A stretch of 64,000 nucleotides of DNA from Melioribacteraceae bacterium (GTDB lineage Bacteria; Bacteroidota; Ignavibacteria; Ignavibacteriales; Melioribacteraceae), in NCBI GenBank assembly GCA_011525875.1, contig WYBN01000012.1, forward strand, positions 434,001 to 498,000, in the 5' to 3' direction. A program made the translations under genes and the position numbers. Positions 19,932 through 29,300 of this stretch are shown piece after piece (the first letter of the stretch is position 1; the number at the start of each line of letters is the position of its first letter). Under the pieces are notes generated by a model. That model saw nothing but the letters and a program-made list of their open reading frames with translations, was not told where the DNA came from and did no database searches.

Positions 19932-20860
19932 ATGATTCGATAAGAGTATTCGCGCCGGCTTCCATCTCAAATGTTGGACCTGGCTTCGACATAATGGGAT
20001 TTGCTTTAAATGAACCAGGCGATGAAATTATTCTCAGGAAAAGAAAGGATAGAAAATTATTTATAAAAAAAATCACCGGTACAAGCGTTGAGTTGCCTTA
20101 CCAGCCAAAACTAAATACAGCAACAGCCGGCATAATTAACATTCTCAAAGAAAAAAATCTTGATTACGGAATCGATGTCGAAATTCACAAAAAAATGGGA
20201 ATTGGAAGCGGTCTTGGCAGCAGTGCGGCAAGCGCCGTTGGCGGAGTCTTCGCAATAAATGAATTATTATCCCTAAAGCTTACTCATTATGAATTACTAA
20301 AATATTCGCTGGTTGGAGAATCAATTGCGAGCAAAGCAATACATGCAGACAACGTAGCCCCATGCTTATACGGAGGATTTATATTAGTCCGCAGTTACGA
20401 TCCGATTGATATAGTAAGAATTGAATATCCAAAAAATATTTTCTGTTCGATAGTTTATCCCGGTATTGTAATTAAAACAAGCGAAGCAAGAAAGCTGTTG
20501 AGCAAAATGGTGTCTCTCAAAAAAGCTGTTTCCCAAGCCGGTAACGCGGCAGGGCTGATAGCCGGATTGATGAAAAACGACATGGGTTTAATAAAGAGAT
20601 CGATGGTTGATCATATTGCAGAAAGTAAAAGATCAAAATTGATTCCATATTATGACGAAATTAGAAAAGCGGCTTTTAATGCCGGTGCTATGAATTGTAA
20701 TATAACCGGCTCAGGTCCATCAATGTTTGCATTCAGTACATCCCGGCATGAAGCAGAAAAAATTGCCGCGGCAATGTCGGCAGTCGTGCTCGGATTTGGT
20801 CATGAATGTATCCGTTATATTTCTGGAATAAATAGCAAAGGTCCTAAAATCCTCGGATGA
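19925..20860 (+). CDS. thrB: Homoserine kinase
   Basis: A GHMP-superfamily kinase of 311 residues that phosphorylates homoserine. The N-terminal motif PASISNVGPGFDIMGFAL and the ATP loop GIGSGLGSSAASAVGG are both present, and the C-terminal GSGPSMFAF glycine motif is intact. It overlaps asd (7 bp) and thrC (4 bp), so translation is coupled throughout the cluster. Confidence 0.96.
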   Translation: MLNDSIRVFAPASISNVGPGFDIMGFALNEPGDEIILRKRKDRKLFIKKITGTSVELPYQPKLNTATAGIINILKEKNLDYGIDVEIHKKMGIGSGLGSSAASAVGGVFAINELLSLKLTHYELLKYSLVGESIASKAIHADNVAPCLYGGFILVRSYDPIDIVRIEYPKNIFCSIVYPGIVIKTSEARKLLSKMVSLKKAVSQAGNAAGLIAGLMKNDMGLIKRSMVDHIAESKRSKLIPYYDEIRKAAFNAGAMNCNITGSGPSMFAFSTSRHEAEKIAAAMSAVVLGFGHECIRYISGINSKGPKILG

Positions 20861-22164
20861 AATATTACAGCACTAAAAACAGGCAGCAAGCATTTTCGTT
20901 CAAAGAAGCGGTGATGCAAGGTTTAGCAGCAGACGGCGGATTGTTTATGCCGGAATATTTCCCGAGTCAAACTAAGCTTGTTTCAAATATCTCGCAGTAC
21001 AGTTTTGCCGAATTATCACTTGAAATTATCAAGCCTTTTATCGGTATGGAAATTTCCTTTAATGATTTACACAGAATTATTAATGAAGCCATTTCATTTC
21101 CGGCACTAATTAGCAGACTAGCAAAAAACCTTTTTGTTTTGGAACTGCACCACGGACCGACACTCGCATTCAAGGATTTCGGCGCGCGTTTTATGGCTAA
21201 GACAATGGGATTTTTCACCGCTTCCGAAAACAAATCCTTAAATATATTAGTCGCAACTTCAGGCGATACCGGCAGCGCGGTCGCAAACGGTTTCTATGAC
21301 ACAACGGGAATAAATGTTTACATTCTTTATCCTTCAGGCAAAGTAAGTTTTATCCAGGAACAACAGCTCACGACTTTAGATAAGAATATCACCGCTATTG
21401 AAATTGACGGAACGTTTGACGACTGCCAGCGGTTAGTCAAACAAGCTTTTCTGGATAAAGAGTTGAATATTAAGATGAATCTTTCATCTGCAAATTCGAT
21501 TAATATTTCCAGACTGCTTCCACAATCTTTCTATTATTTTGAAGCGTATAAACAATTAAAGAATATGCAGGAAGAATTTGTTTTTTCTGTGCCTTCGGGT
21601 AATTTAGGAAATTTAACCGCCGGCATTTTTGCTAAACGGATGGGATTGCCTGTTAAAAATTTTATTGCTGCAACTAACTCAAATGATGTCTTCACTCAAT
21701 ATTTACTTAACGGTGATTTCCTGCCAAGAAAATCTACCCAAACATATTCGAATGCAATGGATGTTGGCGACCCGAGCAATCTTGTTAGAATTGACAAATT
21801 GTACAATTATGAATTAAATGAAATGAGAGAAGAGATTTATTCGTTCTCTTTCAATGATGCAGATACTATATCGTCGATGAAAGAAGTTTATGAAAAATTT
21901 AATTATATAATTGACCCGCATGGAGCGGTAGGTTATTTAGCTTACAAAAGTTTTACCGGACTGGATAATTCCGAAAAACAAACAGGCATAATTTTAGAAA
22001 CCGCTCATCCTGCAAAGTTTCAAGACGTTGTTGAAAAAGCATTAAATATTAAGATTGATGTACCTCAAAGATTGGCTGAATGTCTGACCAAAAATAAATC
22101 AACCATCAAACTTTCCGCGGAATACAAATCATTAAAAGAATTTTTATGGTCAAGAAACTACTAA
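20857..22164 (+). CDS. thrC: Threonine synthase
   Basis: A 435-residue PLP enzyme that converts O-phosphohomoserine to threonine, the last step of the cluster. The PLP lysine lies in GPTLAFKDFGARF and the phosphate-binding loop in SGDTGSAVANG. Length fits the E. coli-type (shorter, class 1) enzyme. It ends in a tail-to-tail 4-bp overlap with the converging TraB-family gene (22161-22164), and I see no hairpin terminator between them. Confidence 0.96.
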   Translation: MKYYSTKNRQQAFSFKEAVMQGLAADGGLFMPEYFPSQTKLVSNISQYSFAELSLEIIKPFIGMEISFNDLHRIINEAISFPALISRLAKNLFVLELHHGPTLAFKDFGARFMAKTMGFFTASENKSLNILVATSGDTGSAVANGFYDTTGINVYILYPSGKVSFIQEQQLTTLDKNITAIEIDGTFDDCQRLVKQAFLDKELNIKMNLSSANSINISRLLPQSFYYFEAYKQLKNMQEEFVFSVPSGNLGNLTAGIFAKRMGLPVKNFIAATNSNDVFTQYLLNGDFLPRKSTQTYSNAMDVGDPSNLVRIDKLYNYELNEMREEIYSFSFNDADTISSMKEVYEKFNYIIDPHGAVGYLAYKSFTGLDNSEKQTGIILETAHPAKFQDVVEKALNIKIDVPQRLAECLTKNKSTIKLSAEYKSLKEFLWSRNY

Positions 22165-23384
22165 TTAAGCAGGTTCTTAATAATCTCGTACGCGCCCACA
22201 TAAGTCCCGATAACACTTCCCAAACTACATAAAACAAATACGAGCATAATTCTTAGAAGTCTGTTCTGCCACCAGTTTCTCAGCTTTCTTGCGTCAGTGC
22301 TGACAGTGCTGAATTCTTTAACGATAGGGGGGGCATAATACGATTGAACAAAAGCTGCTACATATCCAGCGCCGATAAGTGGAGTCAGACTTGTTAAAGG
22401 TGCGGCAATAAAAGAGATTACTATAGTAAAGGGATGAGCAAAAGCAATTAGAGAGCCAATACTCGCTGGAATTCCATTAGCGAGCACCCAAAAAACTGCG
22501 TTATCCCCTGCAGCAGTAAAACCTTTTGAGAAGCCGATAATAATTATTGATGCCAAAATGATAACGGGGATTGCCCAGCCAATTATCTTAACCCAAATGG
22601 AAGATGCCGGCACTTTTTCCAAATCAGATAAGCTAATTCGTTCATGATCCTTTACTGCGGCAACAATTCCTTTTACATGTCCGGCGCCAACTACAGCAAC
22701 AATCCTACTGCCGGGCGATTCTAGAATTTTTTTAGTAAGATATTGATCACGTTCGTCTATTAATACCAGCTTAAGAACAGGGAGGGCTTTACCAAGCTCA
22801 TTCATCAAATTGTTCATCACATCAGTCTGTTTCAGTTCGGCTAATTTTTCTTCCGTAATTTCTTCTTTATCGTAAATGCCTGCAATGCCGCTGGTAAGGA
22901 ATTTAAGTTTTTGCCAGAGTGACATTGAATTCCACGACCGTTTTAGTGTTATGCGGACATCCCGGTCGCAAAGTTCTACGGGGATGCTATTATCTTTTGC
23001 AATGTTTATAGCGGCAAGAAGTTCGACCCCGGGAATTACCCCCAGCTTATCACCAAGTTTTTTTTGATAGGAAGCCAATAGAATGTTAATCAATAAAGTT
23101 GAAAGCTGCTTTTTGCGTATTACTTCCTTTAAATCAAGCGCTTCCCATTTTTTGTTTTCAGATAAAGCTTTGAATCTCTGGTTATCAAGTTCGACGCATA
23201 CCGTGTCTGGTCTTTCCGATTCGATAACATTTTTTACCAGTTCAGCCGATTCTTTTGAAATATGGGCGGTGCCGACTATTATTAACTCTTTACCTTCAAC
23301 TTCTATTCTTGTAACATCACTGTGATCTATAATTCTGCTGCTCTTTACTTTTTCTGAAACTTCCAATTTTCGTAATACTCCCAA
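22161..23384 (-). CDS. TraB/PrgY-family membrane protein
   Basis: A 407-residue protein with an N-terminal TraB domain: GTAHISKESAE near residue 37, CVELDNQRF, and VGAGHVKGI near residue 232. A C-terminal membrane half follows with four to five helices. The family includes PrgY, which limits peptide pheromone activity in enterococci; conserved histidine and glutamate suggest a metallo-hydrolase, but the biochemical role is not settled. The start is uncertain: TTG at 23384, or TTG at 23366 that sits better behind GGGAG. It overlaps the CBS gene, so the two are co-translated. Confidence 0.9.
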   Translation of the reverse strand: MGVLRKLEVSEKVKSSRIIDHSDVTRIEVEGKELIIVGTAHISKESAELVKNVIESERPDTVCVELDNQRFKALSENKKWEALDLKEVIRKKQLSTLLINILLASYQKKLGDKLGVIPGVELLAAINIAKDNSIPVELCDRDVRITLKRSWNSMSLWQKLKFLTSGIAGIYDKEEITEEKLAELKQTDVMNNLMNELGKALPVLKLVLIDERDQYLTKKILESPGSRIVAVVGAGHVKGIVAAVKDHERISLSDLEKVPASSIWVKIIGWAIPVIILASIIIIGFSKGFTAAGDNAVFWVLANGIPASIGSLIAFAHPFTIVISFIAAPLTSLTPLIGAGYVAAFVQSYYAPPIVKEFSTVSTDARKLRNWWQNRLLRIMLVFVLCSLGSVIGTYVGAYEIIKNLLN

Positions 23385-23806
23385 CTTACAATAGCATTAA
23401 GCGCTTGCAGTTCTTTAGTTTTTTCGTTTAGATTTGCTTTAATTACGTCACCCATCGATAGGACGCCAATATATTTGCCATTTTTCTGTATGAGAAGATG
23501 CCTGAATCTTTTCCCGAGAAAAATATCGAGCAGAGAATATAATGTTGCGTCGTGCGGCGCCGATGTAATATTTCTCGTCATATACTTCCCGACATCATCA
23601 TTATTTATGTCGAATGATTCGAGGAGTGAATTTCTCAGAAAATCTCTTTCGGTCCATATACCTATGATATTATCATTATCAGTTACGAGAATGGAACCGA
23701 TTTTTCTATCTACCATTTTCTTAATTGCGTCTTTTATCTTAGTTTCAGAAGGTGTTGTAAACATCTCAGTACCTTTTTGTTTAAGTACATCTTCGGCAGT
23801 GTACAT
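23345..23806 (-). CDS. CBS-domain pair protein
   Basis: A 153-residue protein made of two CBS motifs and little else (DRKIGSILVTDNDNIIGIWTERD near residues 32-55 and KRFRHLLIQ... VLSMGDVIKA near 95-125). Such Bateman modules bind adenine nucleotides and act as energy sensors. It has a good AGGAGG ribosome site just before the ATG. It shares a transcript with the TraB-like membrane protein, so it may regulate that protein, but this is inference. Confidence 0.9.
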   Translation of the reverse strand: MYTAEDVLKQKGTEMFTTPSETKIKDAIKKMVDRKIGSILVTDNDNIIGIWTERDFLRNSLLESFDINNDDVGKYMTRNITSAPHDATLYSLLDIFLGKRFRHLLIQKNGKYIGVLSMGDVIKANLNEKTKELQALNAIVSWEYYENWKFQKK

Positions 23807-23957
23807 ATTTCCTCCTTTTTTAAATTATGCTATCTATTAAGTTTTGCTATTAAATTTGTTTTAAAGATAAAGAAAATAATTATTATAAATTAATCTCGAA
23901 TCAGAAAAATATTTAAATCATTTCTTTGAATTTAATATCCAAATAAACCCGTAAAGT

Positions 23958-25625
23958 TTAAAAATCCTTCTTAATTGCCTTCAAACCGGCAGAATAGAAA
24001 ACAGCAGTTACAGTAACTGAAAATAACACGAAATATGAATAGGCCGTATTAAGGTTTCGATGATCGTAATTACCATGTTTTAAGATTGATTCAAAATGCG
24101 CAAGCACTGGGTTAAATGTCATTATTATCATGAAAAGCATGTAAACGATGCACAGAAGAAATGTTATTGTTGCGCCTCGCGAAGAGGCTAAGCGTATAGC
24201 ATTTTTTTCTTTGTAATTTGAAAAGATAGAACCCATAGCGTAATTTAACGTAACAATAGCCGAAATACCGGGAATAAAAATGAGCATATTTTTTACGATA
24301 AGATGAGGTGCAAGTTTTATAAAAGAAAAATAAATTAAGGTTTCGCCGGAGATCACCATAGCTATGATAGAAAAAAATAGTTTTATATTGTAAATATAGC
24401 TTAAATCAATTGTACTGCTTCTTATCTTCCAAAAAGCTTTTCCTTCTAAGCTTATATATGGGAAGACAAATCTGAGTGATAATGTTGTAATGAGTAGTAA
24501 GTTGAATAACTGAAGAGCAAGATATATCATCGTTATCATATAAGGATCCGACAAATTGGAAATCGAGATACCTGAAGCACTTGAGACAAAAATCAGAAGA
24601 AGCAAGACAAATACGGACAGGTGTATTACCTGTGTTGAATCACGAACGAATAAGAGAAAATCTTTGACCATAATTGATAAATATTTGTGTTTGACTGTAT
24701 CAATCTTTTCTAATAAACTTCTTTTAAGTTTTGTCTTGGGCGAAACGAACGAGAAATTCATCAGCCAGGTTTTATAATACCACCTATGCCCGAGAAATAT
24801 AGTTAATCCAAATAACAAAGCAGCGGCTGAAAGCAAATAAACTGACCCGGCAGCAGCGTTGGTGTAATCTTCATTAACGATCCAGTAAAGAGAATCAGCG
24901 AACCATCTATTCGGCAGATATTTAAGCGCCGAAGGGATTAAATCGCTGAAATACTGATCCGTAAAAGGATAATATTCCATCACTTTTCTGACTAACAGCA
25001 CAGGTGAAGAGACTTTAAAGAAAAGAAAAAGGGAGAATAAATAAATAACACAAAGAAATATCAGCACCTTTCTTGCCCCGTATAAAGCCGAAAGCTTCAC
25101 AACAATTATCATAATTGAAACCCCGAGAGAAGAAGCGATGATAATGAAAGGAATCAAATACAAAAATATTATTAGAATAAAATCAGCAAACGAAAGGTTG
25201 AAATACACAGTATATCCTAAGAACAATGCGAATAAAATCATCATCAAAGTGGATGAACTATAAAATAGATTATCAAAATATTTGATGATAAATATTTTGA
25301 ACGGCTTAACAGGTTTTGTAAAAAGAAAAGAGACTTCTGCCGATTTATACAATGTAGACCATGAAACTATTATGTTTCCAACATTTATGGCGAGGAAGAA
25401 AATGAAAAAAATTATAGAAATAAATTCATGAAGAAGAAAATATCCGAGACGGGCTTTTTGAAGCACAAAATCAAGCACAGATAATGAAAAGAAAAAAGCT
25501 CCTGCTGCAAACCCGGCATAAACTAATGTGCCGGCAGAATTTTTCACTATCTCGCTTAATGTTATGTTAGTCGTCCTAAAATAGGCTGTGAGTTTATATT
25601 TAATTATTACTAAAATCTGGTTCAT
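23958..25625 (-). CDS. ABC-2 type exporter permease
   Basis: A very hydrophobic protein of about 555 residues with roughly twelve membrane segments, starting MNQILVIIKYKL. An ATG at 25673 would add 16 residues deep inside the ATPase gene, so I prefer the ATG at 25625; the overlap with the ATPase is then 26 bp. The pairing with an immediately upstream ATP-binding protein identifies it as the membrane half of an ABC-2 exporter. Substrate cannot be inferred. It lacks any periplasmic binding protein, which fits export. Confidence 0.82.
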   Translation of the reverse strand: MNQILVIIKYKLTAYFRTTNITLSEIVKNSAGTLVYAGFAAGAFFFSLSVLDFVLQKARLGYFLLHEFISIIFFIFFLAINVGNIIVSWSTLYKSAEVSFLFTKPVKPFKIFIIKYFDNLFYSSSTLMMILFALFLGYTVYFNLSFADFILIIFLYLIPFIIIASSLGVSIMIIVVKLSALYGARKVLIFLCVIYLFSLFLFFKVSSPVLLVRKVMEYYPFTDQYFSDLIPSALKYLPNRWFADSLYWIVNEDYTNAAAGSVYLLSAAALLFGLTIFLGHRWYYKTWLMNFSFVSPKTKLKRSLLEKIDTVKHKYLSIMVKDFLLFVRDSTQVIHLSVFVLLLLIFVSSASGISISNLSDPYMITMIYLALQLFNLLLITTLSLRFVFPYISLEGKAFWKIRSSTIDLSYIYNIKLFFSIIAMVISGETLIYFSFIKLAPHLIVKNMLIFIPGISAIVTLNYAMGSIFSNYKEKNAIRLASSRGATITFLLCIVYMLFMIIMTFNPVLAHFESILKHGNYDHRNLNTAYSYFVLFSVTVTAVFYSAGLKAIKKDF

Positions 25626-26343
25626 CTTCTGTAAGCTCAATAAATAATTCTTCCAGGTTGCGGTCTTTCTCATTTTTAAGTTTGAGTAATTCAGCTATGG
25701 AATCATCAAAGATCATTTTGCCTTTGTTGATAATACCGACCCTGCCGCATATTTCCTCGACGACGTGGAGACTGTGTGTAGACATAAAAATAGTTTTTCC
25801 GTTATCCGTATATTTTTTAAAAACGTTTTTGATTATATGCGCACTCTGCGGGTCAAGCCCGATCATCGGTTCATCAACAAGTATTAAGTCAGGTTCATGA
25901 AGAAAAGCTGAAGCGATCACAATTCTTTGCTTCATACCCTGGGAATAATCTTCTGTGTTTTTGTTTATCCAGCTTCCGATTTTTAGCTGATCTATGACAT
26001 TATCGATACGTTCCTTTAAGGTGTTTTTTTCAATACCATAGAGAGAGCCGGAAAAAAAAAGGAATTCCTTTCCTGTCAAACGATCGTAGATAAATGGCTG
26101 ATCTGGAATGTATCCGATAATACTTTTCGCTTCTATAGTTTCTGCTGCAAGATCAAATCCATTAATATCAATCTTGCCAGCAGATGGTTTTATCAGTCCA
26201 GTTATCATTTTTATTGTCGTTGTTTTGCCTGCTCCGTTTGGACCGAGAAAACCGAATAACTCGCCCTTATTCAATTCAAGCGATATGTTATCAACGGCTG
26301 TGAAATTCCCGAATCTTTTTGTTAATGAATTCAATTTGAGCAT
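25600..26343 (-). CDS. ABC transporter ATP-binding protein
   Basis: A 247-residue ABC ATPase with Walker A GPNGAGKTT, the signature YSQGMKQR, Walker B LILVDEP and the H-loop STHSLH. The IGYIPDQPFIYDRLT Q-loop region is typical of the drug/Na+/ABC-2 exporter ATPases (CcmA-like COG1131). It is coupled by overlap to the downstream membrane protein and sits 22 bp after the triple-AAA gene, all on the minus strand. Confidence 0.94.
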   Translation of the reverse strand: MLKLNSLTKRFGNFTAVDNISLELNKGELFGFLGPNGAGKTTTIKMITGLIKPSAGKIDINGFDLAAETIEAKSIIGYIPDQPFIYDRLTGKEFLFFSGSLYGIEKNTLKERIDNVIDQLKIGSWINKNTEDYSQGMKQRIVIASAFLHEPDLILVDEPMIGLDPQSAHIIKNVFKKYTDNGKTIFMSTHSLHVVEEICGRVGIINKGKMIFDDSIAELLKLKNEKDRNLEELFIELTEDEPDFSNN

Positions 26344-26365
26344 AAGATTTCCGAAAAGGGTGGTA

Positions 26366-29300
26366 TTAAAAATCTTCCAATTTTATTTTTGCTACATCTT
26401 CATATATAATAGTCATAAGGTCTTCATCATTATAATCATATAATGTAGTAATTCTTTCTTCTTGGTAGCTGATTGCTTTATAGAGAATATTTTTTGCCGT
26501 ACGGGCATTACCAAAATTTTTATCTCTCTTTGTATAAAGTGTGTCGAATACTTCAAGAAAAAGCTGAAGCGCTCCCTCATCCAATTTATACCCGCTCTGA
26601 TCGGCAATATTAACAGCTATTTCAAGGAGCTGTCTTGACTCGTAATCTTCAAAATGGAAGAAATTTGTGAATCTTGAAGATAGCCCGGGATTTGATTCAA
26701 GAAAGTTTTTCATCTCGTCAGTATAACCGGCAGCAATAACAATAAACTGTCCGCGGTAATCTTCCATTCTTTTAAGTAGAGTATCAATTGCCTCCTGTCC
26801 AAAGTCATTTTTACCTCTTGATAGAGTGTAAGCTTCGTCTATAAACAATGTGCCGCCCAATGAACGTTCGATAATTTTATCGGTCTTTATTGCCGTCTGC
26901 CCCTGATACCCTGCAACGAGAGAGGATCTATCAACTTCTACGAGATGTCCTTTTTCGATCAGCCCGAGTTCTTTATAGATGCGGCTCATTAATCTGGCGA
27001 CTGTTGTTTTTCCGGTGCCAGGATTGCCCACGAAGACTGAGTGAAGATTTTTTTCAATTACTTTCAAACCGCGGTCTTTGCGCATCTTAGCTACTTTTAA
27101 CCCGCTGATAAGTTTTTCTACATTCGACTTAACTGAATTCAAGCCTGTTAGAGTCTGCAATTCTTCCATCAATTTTTCAAGTTTTTGAGGATCGCCTTTA
27201 ACTTCGTAAGGCTTTTTAATTACCTTTTTACCGATTCCGTATTCAATATCTTCAAGAAGTATTTTCTTTGATTCTTCACCATCTCTTTCTTCTGCCGGAA
27301 GATCTGCCAAGCGAAGAAGTCTCTTCTGAATTGCTTTTTCAAATATGGATCTTACAATTCTTGCATTTCCAAAATTCTTATCCCGCGATCGATATATTTC
27401 GTTAAAATGCCTTAGTAATTCATTTTCTGCATCTTTATCAATCAATAGCTTTTGGCTGCTTAAGAGCCTTCTGCTTATTTCAATCAATTCCGAAGGGTTA
27501 TAGTCTTCGAACATGAAAGTTTTGGTAAATCGTGACTGCATGCCGGGATTACTTTCAATAAAATTTTTCATTTCTTCAGTATAACCTGCCGCAATAACTA
27601 TAAATTTACCGCGCTCATCTTCCATAAGTTTCAAAAGAGTATCAATAGCTTCTTTACCAAAATCGTTCGGGTTGTCTTTAACAGTAAGAGTATAAGCTTC
27701 ATCAATAAATAATGTGCCGCCCATTGCCTGAGCAATTAAAGATTTTGTCTTTTCTGCAGTACCTCCCACATGGCTTGCAACTAAAGCCTGCCGGTCGGCT
27801 TCCACAACATGTCCTTTAGGAAGTATGCTTAGAGCGGAGTATATTCTCGCCAAAATACGTGCTGCCGTTGTTTTGCCTGTTCCTGGATTGCCAAGAAATA
27901 AAACATGGGATGAAAATTTTTCCTTAACATCCTCACTTTGTTCAATAAAATAACGAACAAGCTTAACCAAATCTCTAATTTCATTTTTAACCGATTCTAG
28001 TCCAATAAGTTTATTCAAATCATTTAAAGACTCGTTCAAGGCTTCTTCATCAATAGGAAGAATGACTGACTTACCGCTTTCGGGTTTGATAACTTCTTCA
28101 ACATCAGATTCTATTATGGTTCGCATTGCGTCTTTTGTACGCTCTTCTTCCGGCATGCCAATTAATCTTTTACTGAGAGCGAGTTTAATCTTTTCAAATA
28201 ACTGACGGGATAACCTTCCGTTTCCAAAGGTTTTATCACGTTTTCTATACATTCGTATTAATTCTTTCTTCAGTAAACCTTTTGCTCCATCGTTTATTAC
28301 GTAATCGCTTTTATTGAGCAGGGAAGTGAAGATTTCAATTAATTCGTCTGGAGTATAATCTTCAAAGATAAATGTATGATTAAACCGTGATTTCATTCCC
28401 GGGTTTGAAGTTAAGAACGTTTCCATTTCTTCAGGATAGCCTGCCGCAATTACAACAAATTTACCTTTTCTATCCTCCATACGTTTTAATAAAATATCAA
28501 TTGCTTCCTGTCCGAAATCTTGACCGCCTCCTTTTGATTTTACAAGGGTATAAGCTTCATCAATGAACAAAACGCCGCCCATAGCATCCTCAATAATCTT
28601 GTCGGTTTTCTGAGCAGTTTCACCGATATATTGTCCGACTAGAGCTGCCCGGTCAACTTCTACAACATGCCCCTTGGGAATAATGCCCATCGATTTAAAA
28701 ATCTCGCCAAGCAATCTTGCAATTGTAGTTTTGCCTGTGCCTGGATTGCCAACAAAAACAGCATTAATCTGAAGACCGTCTTCAGATTTCAACCCTAAGT
28801 TTTCTCTTTCTTTTTGAAATTTTAAGTAATCAACAAAATCACGAATTGACTTTTTGATAGAGCCAAGTCCTATAAATGTATCCAGCTCAGCAATCAGCTC
28901 CTCAATGGGCCGAGCCGGAGTAATTGTTTCGTCTTTGTCAGTTAATGCTTCGTCTGATTGCAGTATTTCCTGCTCAATTTTTTCGTCGAACTTTTCTTCT
29001 TGTTTTGGAAGCGGTTCGGTCAAAACAGGAATTTCATTATTGTCAACAAAGAACCACTTCTCGCATACTTTAAACTTTTCTATATAAATTTCAATCTTAC
29101 ATTGCCCTAATGACCATCGATGATCTTCTTCGGCGCCGCATTGTTGTGTAAAAATAACCGAGTCCCAGTCCTTGTTTACCTTCAAGACAAAATCATTTTT
29201 ATATACTTGAAAATCATTTAAATACCAGACTGCCTGGCAGTCGAAGGTTTTATTGTGTACTCTAAAATTTGGATTGCTGAAAATAATTTCAGCACAAATT

